Positions 42,871 through 52,356 of a stretch of DNA of 64,000 nt are shown one piece after another. This stretch comes from Pseudomonas nitroreducens NBRC 12694 (GTDB taxonomy: Bacteria; Pseudomonadota; Gammaproteobacteria; Pseudomonadales; Pseudomonadaceae), in contig NZ_BDAI01000013.1 in the NCBI RefSeq assembly GCF_002091755.1, positions 62,001 through 126,000 of the forward strand, in the 5' to 3' direction. Every line of letters begins with the position of its first letter. Position 1 is the first letter of the stretch. Under the pieces are notes generated by a model. The model was given only the letters and a program-made list of their open reading frames with translations. It did not search any database and was not told the DNA's origin. A program made the position numbers and the translations under genes.

Positions 42871-44160
42871 GTGAGCAAGTCCCTGCAAGCCATCCGTGGC
42901 ATGAACGACATCCTGCCGGACCAGACCCCGGCCTGGCGCTATCTGGAGCGCACCTTTGCCGATCTGCTGGATGCCTATGGCTACAGTGAGATCCGCATGC
43001 CGATCCTGGAATTCACCGAACTTTTCGCCCGCGGCATCGGTGAAGGCACAGACGTGGTCGACAAGGAGATGTACACCTTCCTCGATCGCAACGGCGAATC
43101 CCTGACCATGCGTCCGGAGGGCACTGCCGGTTGCGTGCGCGCTGTGCTTGAGCACGGCCTGTCCGGTGGCGGCCAGGTACAGAAGCTCTGGTACACCGGC
43201 CCGATGTTCCGCTACGAGAAGCCGCAGAAGGGCCGTTACCGCCAGTTCCACCAGATTGGCGTGGAAGTCTTCAACCTGCCCGGCCCGGACATCGACGCCG
43301 AGCTGATCATCCTCACCTGGCGCCTGTGGCAGAAGCTGGGCATGGCCGACGCCGTGACCCTGCAACTGAACACCCTGGGCTCCAGCGAAGCTCGGGCGCG
43401 TTTTCGCGAGGACCTGGTGGCCTACCTGCAGGAGCGCTTCGACCAGCTTGATGAAGACAGTCAGCGCCGCATGACCACCAACCCGCTGCGTATCCTCGAC
43501 AGCAAGGTGGAGGCCACCCAGGCCCTGCTGGTCGGTGCACCGAGCCTGCATGATTACCTGGACGAAGAGTCGATCGCCCACTTTGAGGGCTTGAAGGCCC
43601 GCCTGGACGCGGTCGGCCTGCGCTACGAAATCAATCAGAAACTGGTGCGTGGCCTCGACTACTACTGCCGCACGGCTTTCGAGTGGGTCACCGACAAGCT
43701 CGGCGCCCAGGGCACCGTATGCGGCGGTGGCCGCTACGACGGCTTGGTCAGCCAGTTCGGCGGCAAGCCGACGCCGGGCGTGGGCTTCGCCATGGGCGTG
43801 GAGCGCCTGGTGCTGCTGCTGGAAACCCTGGGCGTGGTCCCGGCCGAGCTGAATCGCCCGGCCGACCTCTATGTCTGCGCCTTCGGCGAGCCGGCCGAGC
43901 TGGCCGCGCTGACCCTGGCGGAACAACTGCGCTCGGCTATCCCGGGGCTGCGCCTGCTGGTCAATGCCGGCGCCGGCAGCTTCAAGAGCCAGTTCAAGAA
44001 GGCCGACAAGAGCGGCGCACAGTTCGCCATGATTCTGGGTGACGACGAACTGGCCAACCGCGTGGTAGGTTTCAAGCCCCTGCGTGGCGAGGGCGAACAA
44101 AAGAATATCGCCTGGGATGCTCTGCCCGAGCACCTGGCTGCCTGCCTCCAGCAGGCCTGA
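42871..44160 (+). CDS. hisS: HisS, histidyl-tRNA synthetase
   Basis: 429 residues with a GTG start. Class II synthetase: LTMRPEGTAGCVRA (motif 2 region), GLDYYCRTAFEWV, CGGGRYDGLVSQFGG and GFAMGVERL (motif 3). The C-terminal 95 residues form the anticodon-binding domain. Confidence 0.97.
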   Translation: MSKSLQAIRGMNDILPDQTPAWRYLERTFADLLDAYGYSEIRMPILEFTELFARGIGEGTDVVDKEMYTFLDRNGESLTMRPEGTAGCVRAVLEHGLSGGGQVQKLWYTGPMFRYEKPQKGRYRQFHQIGVEVFNLPGPDIDAELIILTWRLWQKLGMADAVTLQLNTLGSSEARARFREDLVAYLQERFDQLDEDSQRRMTTNPLRILDSKVEATQALLVGAPSLHDYLDEESIAHFEGLKARLDAVGLRYEINQKLVRGLDYYCRTAFEWVTDKLGAQGTVCGGGRYDGLVSQFGGKPTPGVGFAMGVERLVLLLETLGVVPAELNRPADLYVCAFGEPAELAALTLAEQLRSAIPGLRLLVNAGAGSFKSQFKKADKSGAQFAMILGDDELANRVVGFKPLRGEGEQKNIAWDALPEHLAACLQQA

Positions 44161-44183
44161 ATCGAGCGGATAGGAGTATTGGG

Positions 44184-44828
44184 GTGAGTAACCGTACCGA
44201 AGAAGAACAGATCGCTGACATCAAGGACTGGTGGCAGCGTAACGGCATGCCCCTGCTGACCGGCGCCGCTCTGGCGTTGATCGTGGTGTTCGGCTGGCAA
44301 GCCTGGAAAAAGTACCAGACCAACCAGTCCCAGGGCGCTTCCATCATTTACCAGGCCCTGCTGGAAACCGCGTTGAACCCGGCCGGCAAGCCCGACACCA
44401 CCAAGGTCGCCGAACTCGCTGGCAAGCTGACCACCGAGTACGCCGGTACTCCGTATGCCCAGTACGGCCGCCTGTTCGTCGCCAAGGTCGCCGTGGACAA
44501 CGGCAAGCTGGATGACGCTGCCCTCGAGCTCAAGGCCGTGGTCGACAAGCCGGTGGATGCCACCCTTGGCGAACTGGCCCGGCAGCGCCTGGCGCGTGTC
44601 CTGGCTGCCCAGGGCAAGGCCGAGGACGGTCTCAAGCTGCTCGACGGCAACGTCGACAAGGCCTATGTAGCCACTCGCGAAGAACTGCGCGGCGACCTGC
44701 TGCTGCAGCTCAAGCGCAACGACGACGCCCGTGTCGCCTACGAAAAGGCCAAGGCTGCCCTGCCGGAAGACGCCGCCGTTGGCGCCCTGCAGATGAAACT
44801 CGACGACCTGGCCAAGGGAGACGCCTGA
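44184..44828 (+). CDS. yfgM: YfgM, SecYEG-associated TPR membrane protein
   Basis: 214 residues with a GTG start and TAGGAG upstream. One N-terminal membrane helix (about 24-42), then a periplasmic TPR-like domain (DKPVDATLGELARQRLARVLAAQGK). YfgM with PpiD assists secreted proteins leaving the translocon. bamB follows after 1 base. Confidence 0.93.
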   Translation: MSNRTEEEQIADIKDWWQRNGMPLLTGAALALIVVFGWQAWKKYQTNQSQGASIIYQALLETALNPAGKPDTTKVAELAGKLTTEYAGTPYAQYGRLFVAKVAVDNGKLDDAALELKAVVDKPVDATLGELARQRLARVLAAQGKAEDGLKLLDGNVDKAYVATREELRGDLLLQLKRNDDARVAYEKAKAALPEDAAVGALQMKLDDLAKGDA

Positions 44829-44829
44829 G

Positions 44830-45972
44830 ATGTTGCGTTGGAAACACGTTGCACTGCTGGCACTGACCCTGATGGCTGTGGGTTGCAGCAGCAATAGCAA
44901 GAAGGAACTGCCGCCGGCCGAGCTGACCGATTTCAAGGAAGAGGTCCGCCTGGAGAAACAGTGGAGCCGTTCGGTCGGTGACGGCCAGGGCGACCTGTAC
45001 AACCTGCTCGAGCCCGCTGTGGATGGCCAGACCATCTACGCCGCGTCTGCCGAAGGCCGCGTCATGGCCATGCAGCGCGAAACCGGCGAAGTGCTGTGGA
45101 AGAAAGACCTCGACCTGCCCATCTCCGGCGCCGTCGGCGTGGGTAACGGCATGGTCCTGCTGGGCACTCTGCGCGGTGACGTGATCGCCCTGGATTCCGG
45201 TTCGGGCGAGCAGAAGTGGCGCGCCAAGGTGAGCAGCGAAGTACTGGCAGCCCCGGCCACCAACGGTGACGTGGTAGTCGTGCAGACCCAGGACGACAAG
45301 CTGATCGGCTTCGATGCCGCCACCGGCAATCAGCGCTGGATCTACGAAGGCACCGTGCCGGTGCTGACTCTGCGTGGCACCGGCGCTCCGCTGATCGCTG
45401 GCCGCCTGGCCCTGGCCGGCCTGGCCAGCGGCAAGGTCGTCGCCGTGGACGTCGAGCGTGGCCTGCCGGTCTGGGAGCAGCGCGTTGCCATTCCGCAAGG
45501 CCGTTCCGAGCTGGACCGCGTCGTCGACATCGACGGCGGCCTGCTGCTGGTCGACAATGTTCTCTACGTCGCCAGCTACCAGGGCCGCGCCGCGGCGCTG
45601 GACGTAGGCACCGGCCGCGTGCTCTGGCAGCGTGAAGCTTCCAGCTACGTCGGCGTCGCCGAAGGGACTGGCAGTGTGTTCATCAGCCAGGCCAGCGGCA
45701 CCGTGGAAAGCCTCGACTCCCGTGGTTCGTCCTCGCTGTGGAGCAACGACGCGCTGGCTCGCCGCCAGCTGTCCGCTCCGGCCGTGCTGTCGAGCAACGT
45801 GGTTGTCGGTGACCTGGAAGGCTATGTGCACCTGCTGAGCCAGGTGGACGGTCGTTTCGTTGGCCGCGAGAAGGTTGACGGTGACGGCGTGCGGGTTCGC
45901 CCGCTGGTAGTCGGCAGCTGGATGTACGTGTTCGGCAACAGCGGTAAGCTGGCCGCCTACACGATTCGCTAA
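44830..45972 (+). CDS. bamB: BamB, outer-membrane assembly lipoprotein
   Basis: 380 residues. The lipobox is AVGC, with Cys19. An eight-bladed beta-propeller of PQQ-type repeats is evident from repeated motifs such as GRVMAMQRETGEVLWKKDLD and GLPVWEQRVAIPQG. It supports BamA in folding porins into the outer membrane. Confidence 0.96.
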   Translation: MLRWKHVALLALTLMAVGCSSNSKKELPPAELTDFKEEVRLEKQWSRSVGDGQGDLYNLLEPAVDGQTIYAASAEGRVMAMQRETGEVLWKKDLDLPISGAVGVGNGMVLLGTLRGDVIALDSGSGEQKWRAKVSSEVLAAPATNGDVVVVQTQDDKLIGFDAATGNQRWIYEGTVPVLTLRGTGAPLIAGRLALAGLASGKVVAVDVERGLPVWEQRVAIPQGRSELDRVVDIDGGLLLVDNVLYVASYQGRAAALDVGTGRVLWQREASSYVGVAEGTGSVFISQASGTVESLDSRGSSSLWSNDALARRQLSAPAVLSSNVVVGDLEGYVHLLSQVDGRFVGREKVDGDGVRVRPLVVGSWMYVFGNSGKLAAYTIR

Positions 45973-45987
45973 GCTGAGTGTTACTGC

Positions 45988-46029
45988 CGGCCGCTGCCGT
46001 GAAAAACGGCAGCGGCCGTCGTGTTTTCT
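45988..46029 (+). terminator. Strong intrinsic terminator after bamB
   Basis: A 13-bp perfect stem (CGGCCGCTGCCGT / ACGGCAGCGGCCG) with a GAAAA loop and a TCGTGTTTTCT tail. Confidence 0.88.
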
Positions 46030-46055
46030 GAAAATCAAATTTCCTGGAGAGCCGC

Positions 46056-47543
46056 ATGGTTCCCGTAATAGCCCTGGTGGGCCGCCCGAACGTCGGCAAG
46101 TCCACCCTGTTCAACCGCCTGACCCGCACCCGTGACGCCATCGTCGCCGAGTACGCGGGTCTGACCCGCGACCGCCAGTACGGCGAGGCCAAGTGGCAGG
46201 GCAAGAAATTCATCGTCATCGATACCGGCGGTATTTCCGGTGACGAAGAGGGTATCGACGCCAAGATGGCCGAGCAGTCGCTGCAGGCCATCGAAGAGGC
46301 CGATGCCGTCCTGTTCATGGTCGACTCCCGCGCGGGCCTCACCGCCGCCGACGAGATGATCGCCGACCACCTGCGCAAGAAGAACAAGCGCACCTACCTG
46401 GTGGCGAACAAGGTCGATACCGTCGATCCGGACATCGCTCGCGCCGAGTTCAGCCCGCTGGCTCTGGGGCATGCGATCCCGATCGCTGCCGCCCACGGCC
46501 GTGGCATCACCCAGATGCTCCAGGAAGCGTTGGGCGAGATGTTCGCCCCGGAGCCCGAGGCGCCGGAAGACAACGACCTGCCCAGCGAGCTGGAAGAGGT
46601 CGCCGAGGGCGAGGAAGCCAAGCGCATCCCCGGCCCGAGCGAGAAGGATGGCATCAAGATCGCCATCATCGGTCGCCCCAACGTCGGCAAGTCCACCCTG
46701 GTCAACCGCATGCTCGGTGAAGAGCGGGTGATCGTGTACGACCAGGCCGGCACCACCCGCGACAGCATCTACATCCCCTTCGAGCGCAACGAAGAGAAGT
46801 ACACCCTGATCGACACCGCCGGCGTACGTCGTCGTGGCAAGATCTTCGAGGCGGTGGAAAAGTTCTCGGTGGTGAAGACCCTGCAGGCGATCCAGGACGC
46901 CAACGTGGTCATCTTCGTCATGGACGCCCGCGAAGGTGTGGTCGAGCACGACCTCAACCTGCTTGGTTTCGTGCTGGAGACCGGCCGTGCGCTGGTCATT
47001 GCGCTGAACAAGTGGGATGGCATGGAGTCGGCCGAGCGCGACTACGTGAAGACCGAGCTCGAGCGCCGGCTGATGTTCGCCGACTTCGCCGACATCCACT
47101 TCATCTCCGCGCTGCACGGCACTGGCGTTGGGCACCTGTACAAGTCGGTGCAGGATTCCTTCCGCTCCGCCGTGACCCGCTGGCCCACCAGCAAGCTGAC
47201 GCAGATCCTCGAGGACGCCATCCAGGTCCACCAGCCGCCGATGGTCAACGGCCGCCGCATCAAGCTGCGCTATGCGCACCTGGGGGGCGCCAACCCGCCG
47301 TTGATCGTGATCCACGGCAACCAGGTGGATGCGGTGCCCAAGGCCTACACGCGCTACCTGGAGAAGACCTTCCGCCGCGTGCTGAAGCTGGTCGGTACGC
47401 CGATCCGCATCGAGTATAAGGGCGGCGACAACCCGTTCGAGGGCAAGAAGACCCAGCTCACCGATCGCCAGGTCAACAAGAAGCGCCGCCTCATGTCTCA
47501 CCACAAGAAGGCGGAGAAGAAGAAGAAGGACAAACGTAAATAA
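46056..47543 (+). CDS. der: Der (EngA), double-GTPase ribosome assembly factor
   Basis: 495 residues. Two G domains each start with GRPNVGKST (near 9 and 207); DTGG and DTAG switch motifs and NKVD/NKWD are intact. An acidic linker (about 165-200) separates them and a KH-like C-terminal domain ends in a Lys-rich tail. It is needed for 50S subunit maturation. Confidence 0.97.
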   Translation: MVPVIALVGRPNVGKSTLFNRLTRTRDAIVAEYAGLTRDRQYGEAKWQGKKFIVIDTGGISGDEEGIDAKMAEQSLQAIEEADAVLFMVDSRAGLTAADEMIADHLRKKNKRTYLVANKVDTVDPDIARAEFSPLALGHAIPIAAAHGRGITQMLQEALGEMFAPEPEAPEDNDLPSELEEVAEGEEAKRIPGPSEKDGIKIAIIGRPNVGKSTLVNRMLGEERVIVYDQAGTTRDSIYIPFERNEEKYTLIDTAGVRRRGKIFEAVEKFSVVKTLQAIQDANVVIFVMDAREGVVEHDLNLLGFVLETGRALVIALNKWDGMESAERDYVKTELERRLMFADFADIHFISALHGTGVGHLYKSVQDSFRSAVTRWPTSKLTQILEDAIQVHQPPMVNGRRIKLRYAHLGGANPPLIVIHGNQVDAVPKAYTRYLEKTFRRVLKLVGTPIRIEYKGGDNPFEGKKTQLTDRQVNKKRRLMSHHKKAEKKKKDKRK

Positions 47544-47571
47544 CGTCTGTCAGGCTTTAGACCGCAAGCCG

Positions 47572-47609
47572 CAGGCGATAGAGTAGGGACTTCCCTCCCA
47601 TCGCCTGCA
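47572..47609 (+). other. Extended hairpin between der and the aminotransferase gene
   Basis: An outer stem GCAGGCGAT / ATCGCCTGC encloses an inner AGGGA / TCCCT stem. No T-run follows. It lies 16 bases before the next start, so it may affect readthrough or translation. Confidence 0.5.
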
Positions 47610-47624
47610 GCCTCCAGTCACGCC

Positions 47625-48773
47625 ATGCTTACCAGCAAACTGCCGAATGTCGGCACCACTATCTTCACCCGCATGTCCCAGCTCGCCGCCGAAAGCGGGG
47701 CGCTGAATCTCTCCCAGGGCTTCCCGGACTTCCCCGGCCCCGCGCCGCTGCTCGAGGCGGTCGCCCGCCATGTCATGGCCGGAAACAACCAATACAGCCC
47801 GATGACCGGCCTGCCGGCGCTGCGCGAACAAGTAGCGATCAAGGTTGCCAGCCTGTATGGGCGTAGCGTCAGCGCCGACACCGAGGTGACTATCGTTCCT
47901 GGTGCGACGGAAGGTATCTTCTGCGCGGTGCAGGCTCTGATCCGCGCCGGTGATGAGGCCATCGTCCTCGATCCTTGCTACGACAGCTACGAGCCTTCGG
48001 TAGAGCTGGCCGGTGGTCGCTGCGTGCATGTCGCCCTGAGCCAGCCGGATTTTCGCATCGACTGGCAGCGCCTGGCGGATGCCATCACCCCGCGCACGCG
48101 CCTGATCTTCCTCAACAGCCCGCACAACCCCAGCGGTGCGCTGATCGACCGAGCCGACCTGGATCGCCTGGCCGAGCTGATCCGCGACCGAGAGATCTAC
48201 GTGGTCAGCGACGAGGTCTATGAGCACCTGATCTACGACGGCGTGCAGCACGCCAGCGTGCTGGCCCATGACGAACTGTATCCGCGCGCCTTCGTCATCA
48301 GCTCCTTTGGCAAGACCTACCACGTTACCGGCTGGAAAACCGGCTACGTGGTGGCGCCGCCGGCGCTGTCGGCGGAGATGCGCAAGATCCACCAGTACGT
48401 GAATTTTTGCGGCGTGACGCCGCTGCAGTGGGCGCTGGCCGATTTCATGGCCGCGCATCCCGAGCACTTGCGCGAGCTGCCGGGCTTCTACCAGGCCAAG
48501 CGCGACCTGTTCTGCGACCTGCTGGAAGGCTCGCGCTTCACCTTCCAGCGCGCCGCCGGCACCTATTTCCAGGTGGTCGATTACTCGGCGATCCGCCCGG
48601 ACCTCGATGACGTCGCCATGTCCAAATGGCTAACCCGCGAGCACGGCGTGGCTGCCATTCCGGTCTCGGTGTTCTACCAGCAGGCCCCGGCGGACATGCG
48701 CCTGGTGCGCTTCTGCTTCGCCAAGAAAGAGGAGACGCTGCGCCAGGCAGCGGAACGACTATGCGCGATCTGA
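47625..48773 (+). CDS. Pyridoxal-phosphate aminotransferase (YbdL/methionine transaminase-like)
   Basis: 382 residues, fold type I. LSQGFPDFPGP near 25-35, NSPHNPSGALID near 163-174 and the PLP lysine in SSFGKTYHVTGWKTGY (near 229) are clear. It likely transaminates methionine or glutamine with alpha-keto acids. The omega-amidase gene overlaps its end by 13 bases; the pair forms a glutamine-transaminase/omega-amidase or methionine-salvage unit. Confidence 0.9.
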   Translation: MLTSKLPNVGTTIFTRMSQLAAESGALNLSQGFPDFPGPAPLLEAVARHVMAGNNQYSPMTGLPALREQVAIKVASLYGRSVSADTEVTIVPGATEGIFCAVQALIRAGDEAIVLDPCYDSYEPSVELAGGRCVHVALSQPDFRIDWQRLADAITPRTRLIFLNSPHNPSGALIDRADLDRLAELIRDREIYVVSDEVYEHLIYDGVQHASVLAHDELYPRAFVISSFGKTYHVTGWKTGYVVAPPALSAEMRKIHQYVNFCGVTPLQWALADFMAAHPEHLRELPGFYQAKRDLFCDLLEGSRFTFQRAAGTYFQVVDYSAIRPDLDDVAMSKWLTREHGVAAIPVSVFYQQAPADMRLVRFCFAKKEETLRQAAERLCAI

Positions 48774-49555
48774 GCCAACTATCAGACCTCAAGCTTGCCC
48801 TCGTGCAGACCACCCTGGTCTGGCACGACGCCAAGGCCAACCGCGAGCGCTTCGAGGCGCTGCTGGAAAGCGCCCGTGGCGCAGACGTGGTGATCCTGCC
48901 GGAGATGTTCACCACCGGCTTCTCCATGGATTCCGATGCGCTGGCCGAAGCGGAGGAGGGCGAGACTTACGTCTGGCTGCGCGAACAGGCGGCGAAACTG
49001 GACGCCGTAGTCTGCGGCAGCGTGATCATCCGCGCCGCTGACGGCAGCCATCGCAACCGCCTGCTCTGGGCGCGCCCGGATGGCGAAGTGCAGCACTACG
49101 ACAAGCGCCACCTGTTCCGCATGGCTGGCGAGCACAAGCACTACACGCCGGGCGAACAGCAGGTGCTGCTGGATTGGAAGGGCTGGCGGATTCGCCCGCT
49201 GGTCTGCTACGACCTGCGCTTCCCGGTGTGGAGCCGAGATGCCCAGGACACTGACCTGCTGCTCTACACCGCCAACTGGCCGGCCGCGCGCCGCCAGCAC
49301 TGGAATCGGCTGTTGCCGGCGCGGGCCATCGAAAACCTGTGCTACGTCGCGGCAGTCAACCGGGTCGGTGAAGACGGCAAGGGCCACGCCTATTCCGGTG
49401 ACAGCCAGGTGCTGGATTTCCAGGGAGACAATCTGCTGGCCGCCGGGAATGCCGATGGCGTCTTCCAGATAGCCTTGAGCGCGGCGGAGCTGGCGGCTTA
49501 CCGGGAACGCTTCCCGGCCAATCTCGACGCCGACCAGTTCGATATCCGTTTGTAG
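48761..49555 (+). CDS. Carbon-nitrogen hydrolase, omega-amidase type (YafV-like)
   Basis: 264 residues from the ATG at 48761. The nitrilase triad is visible: Glu in VILPEMFTTGFSM, Lys in YDKRHLF and Cys in PLVCYDLRFPVWSR. It probably deamidates 2-oxoglutaramate or 2-oxosuccinamate made by the neighbouring aminotransferase. Confidence 0.9.
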   Translation: MRDLSQLSDLKLALVQTTLVWHDAKANRERFEALLESARGADVVILPEMFTTGFSMDSDALAEAEEGETYVWLREQAAKLDAVVCGSVIIRAADGSHRNRLLWARPDGEVQHYDKRHLFRMAGEHKHYTPGEQQVLLDWKGWRIRPLVCYDLRFPVWSRDAQDTDLLLYTANWPAARRQHWNRLLPARAIENLCYVAAVNRVGEDGKGHAYSGDSQVLDFQGDNLLAAGNADGVFQIALSAAELAAYRERFPANLDADQFDIRL

Positions 49556-49575
49556 TCGCAGGCCAGTCGCCCCGC

Positions 49576-50529
49576 TCAATACGCACTGGCAGCATTCAAT
49601 CGCTGGATCGCCTCATCGCTCAGCTTCAGGTCGACTGCTGCGATCAGGTCCGGCAACTGTTCCAGTTTCGAGGCGCTGGCAATCGGCGCGGTGATGCTGG
49701 GACGTGCCATCAGCCAGGCGAGGGCGACCTGCGTCGGCGTAGCGCGGAGTTCGCCGGCCACTTCCTCCAGCGCGTCGAGAATGGCAAAGCCGCGCTCGTT
49801 CATGAAGTTCTTCACCTTGTAGCCGCGTACGCTGCTCTTGCCCAGGTCCGCCTCGCTGCGGTACTTGCCGGTGAGGAAGCCCGCCGCCAGCGAATAGAAG
49901 CTGATCACGCCCAATCCCAGTTGCTGCACCGTGGGCTCCAGGTTGGTCTCGTAGTTGGCGCGGTCGTAGAGGTTGTAGTTGGGTTGCAGGCTCTGGTAGT
50001 TCGGCAGCTTCAGGCGGTCGCACACTTCGCACGCTTCGCGCAGGCGCTTGGCCTCCAGGTTCGACGCGCCGATCACCCGCACCTTGCCGCTCTTCACCGT
50101 TTCGGCGAAGGCGCCCATGGTTTCCTCCATCGAGGTGTGCGGGTCATCGCAGTGGGACTGGTAGAGGTCGATATAGTCGGTCTGCAGACGCCTGAGCGAG
50201 CGTCCCAGGGCCTGTTCGATGTATACCGCCGACAGGCCCTTGTGACCGTTGCCCATGTCCATGCCGACCTTGGTGGCGATCTGTACCTGGCTGCGCTTGC
50301 CGGTTTTCTTCAGCCATTTGCCGATCAGGATTTCGGACTCCCCGCCCTCGTGCCCCGGCACCCAGCGCGAGTACACGTCGGCGGTGTCGATGCAGTTGAG
50401 ACCGGCGTCGAGCAGCGCATCGAGCAGACGGAAGGAGGTCGCTTCGTCGGCGGACCAGCCGAACACATTGCCGCCGAAGACCAGCGCGGGAATCTTCAGG
50501 CCCGATTGTCCGAGTTCGCGTGTACGCAT
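49576..50529 (-). CDS. Aldo/keto reductase
   Basis: 317 residues with GAGGAGG upstream of the ATG. NADPH-dependent oxidoreductase barrel: Asp and Tyr in NCIDTADVYSRW, Lys in QIATKVGMDMG and His in LYQSHCDDP form the catalytic tetrad. The substrate is unknown. It stands on the opposite strand to its neighbours. Confidence 0.9.
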   Translation of the reverse strand: MRTRELGQSGLKIPALVFGGNVFGWSADEATSFRLLDALLDAGLNCIDTADVYSRWVPGHEGGESEILIGKWLKKTGKRSQVQIATKVGMDMGNGHKGLSAVYIEQALGRSLRRLQTDYIDLYQSHCDDPHTSMEETMGAFAETVKSGKVRVIGASNLEAKRLREACEVCDRLKLPNYQSLQPNYNLYDRANYETNLEPTVQQLGLGVISFYSLAAGFLTGKYRSEADLGKSSVRGYKVKNFMNERGFAILDALEEVAGELRATPTQVALAWLMARPSITAPIASASKLEQLPDLIAAVDLKLSDEAIQRLNAASAY

Positions 50530-50662
50530 CGGCTTTGCCTCCTCAGGGGTGTGCGAGAACCCTCAGTGTAGACGCCGCCTCTGCCCGCGCCGGGCGGAAT
50601 AACCGGCAGCCGGCACCCAGCTGGTCTATCATGGCGGCCAGCCCAATTGCCGAGTGCCAAAG

Positions 50663-50995
50663 ATGACCACGACTCCCTATCTGCTGGACCAGCTGGAAAC
50701 CGCCGACATGCTCTTGATCGACGGCCTGCATGCCTGGCAGTTCGAGCTCAACGAGGCACTGCTGGACCAGGCGGACGCCGCCGCAAACGCCGGGCAACCC
50801 TTCGCCAGCGAAGACGTGGTGCTGCAGATCGAATCCATCGACGGTCGTGACCGCCGCGAATGGCGCTTCAGCTACAACCAGGTGATGGAGGCCAGCTACC
50901 AGGCCGAGGACGAGAGCTGGCTGCTGCAGGGGGGTGAACAGCAGCACCGCCTGTGTTGCCTGGGTGCTGTGACGGCCAGTGGCGACGACGAGTGA
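50663..50995 (+). CDS. Small DUF5629-like protein
   Basis: 110 residues from the ATG at 50663. Acidic, with no signal or membrane segment: LLDQLETADMLLIDGLHAWQFEL and the ESIDGRDRREWRFSYNQVMEA segment. It resembles the DUF5629 family known from pseudomonads. Function unknown. A bidirectional terminator follows. Confidence 0.75.
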   Translation: MTTTPYLLDQLETADMLLIDGLHAWQFELNEALLDQADAAANAGQPFASEDVVLQIESIDGRDRREWRFSYNQVMEASYQAEDESWLLQGGEQQHRLCCLGAVTASGDDE

Positions 50996-50997
50996 AT

Positions 50998-51028
50998 AAA
51001 GAAGGCCCCGAAAGGGGCCTTCTTCATT
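50998..51028. terminator. Bidirectional intrinsic terminator
   Basis: A 9-bp stem GAAGGCCCC / GGGGCCTTC with a GAAA tetraloop, lying between two convergent genes and followed by TTCATTT. Confidence 0.9.
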
Positions 51029-51037
51029 TCTGGGCCT

Positions 51038-52282
51038 TCAGAATCCCAGCGGATAGCTGGTGATGAAGCGCACCTCGTCGTAGTCGCTGGAATAGCTGCT
51101 GCGCACGGTGGAGGTGCGCATCAGGAACGACAGTGCCTTCAACGGTCCGTCCTGGATGGTGTAGCCGATATCCGTATCGCGCTCGTACTCGTGGCCATCG
51201 CCCTTGCCAGGGCGCGCAATGTCGGTGCCCTTGGTGTAGCGTGTCATCAAGGTCAGGCCCGGCAGCCCGAGGCTGGCGAAGTCGTAGTCGTAGCGCAGCT
51301 GATAGGAGCGCTCCTGCGCCCAGAAGAACCCGCCGTTGGTGACCCAGTTGACCAGGTAGGGCTGCGGCGTATTGCCCAGCAGCATGGGGAACATGTCCTC
51401 GCCCAGCATGCGCTGGTAGGTGGCCGACAGCGTGTGGCCGCCGTGCTTCACGCCCAGCCGCGCCCCGTAGGCGCGATTGTCGATACGACCGGACAACGCC
51501 TGCCCGGATTCCTCGTTGTGGAAATAACTCAGGGTGCCGAGCAGCGCGGTGTTCTCCCCGACCGGCTGTTTGAAGTTGGCTCCCACATAGTGTTGGTCAT
51601 AGATGTCCTCGAGTTGGGCGAAGTAGTAGCTGGTGGACAGCCCCGGCGTCCATTGCGCGTCGACGCCGCCCAGGTTCAGCTTGTTGCTGTCCTGGCTGGC
51701 GGGTCGAGTGGCGAGGTAGAACGACTCGCGATCGCTGGAGGCGCGGGTGCTGGTGTTCCACAACTGGGCCGCAGTGAACTTGAAGCGCTCCGACTCCTTC
51801 GACTCCAGCATCACGCCCTGAAAGGTCTGCGGCAGTACGCGCACATCGTCCTGGAAGATCACTGGCAGACGCGGCTCCAGCAGGCCGACCTTCAGCGTGG
51901 TCTTCGAATAGCGCAGCTTGAGCGTGGCGCCACCACGGCTGAAGTCGTCCACCGGCTCGCCGGTCGAGCGGTCATAGGGCAGGTTGCTGTCGTTGCTGGT
52001 GCCAGCGCCGCCGTCGAGCTTCAGGGCGTAGAAACCGGTGAAATCCACACCGACACCGATGGTGCCTTCGGTAAAGCCCGAGCTGAAGCGTGCCAGCACG
52101 GCTTGGGACCAGCTACCCGCTTGGGACTGCGGAGCGTTGTCCTGGCGGTAGTCGCGCAACATGTAGAAGTTGCGCAGGGTGGTGTCCAGGCGGCTGTCGT
52201 CGATCAGGTCGGCCTGGGCGCAGAGGGGCAACAGCGCGCTGGAAAGCAGCGCACTGGCAAAGCGATTACGCAACATCGTCAT
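51038..52282 (-). CDS. OprD-family outer-membrane porin
   Basis: 414 residues from the ATG at 52282 (CAGGAG upstream). The signal peptide ends near residue 22 (CAQA), then DLIDDSRLDTTLRNFYMLRDYR, the OprD N-terminus. Strands such as LKLRYSKTTLKVGLLEPRLPV and the terminal Phe (YPLGF) support an 18-strand barrel. OprD-type channels take up amino acids or aromatic acids. It is followed on the operon by no other gene, and an MFS gene lies directly upstream on the same strand, so both probably act on one substrate. Confidence 0.9.
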   Translation of the reverse strand: MTMLRNRFASALLSSALLPLCAQADLIDDSRLDTTLRNFYMLRDYRQDNAPQSQAGSWSQAVLARFSSGFTEGTIGVGVDFTGFYALKLDGGAGTSNDSNLPYDRSTGEPVDDFSRGGATLKLRYSKTTLKVGLLEPRLPVIFQDDVRVLPQTFQGVMLESKESERFKFTAAQLWNTSTRASSDRESFYLATRPASQDSNKLNLGGVDAQWTPGLSTSYYFAQLEDIYDQHYVGANFKQPVGENTALLGTLSYFHNEESGQALSGRIDNRAYGARLGVKHGGHTLSATYQRMLGEDMFPMLLGNTPQPYLVNWVTNGGFFWAQERSYQLRYDYDFASLGLPGLTLMTRYTKGTDIARPGKGDGHEYERDTDIGYTIQDGPLKALSFLMRTSTVRSSYSSDYDEVRFITSYPLGF

Positions 52283-52356
52283 CTCCTGGGCTCGGTTCGC
52301 CGGGGCGCGGGGCGACCCGCCGGCGAACGGCCCTATGTCTTGTCGGGCGGACGCGG

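Noticed and set aside
41689..44133. 814-codon open frame on the minus strand across ispG and hisS
   Set aside because: Antisense to two essential genes with intact motifs; no supported start.
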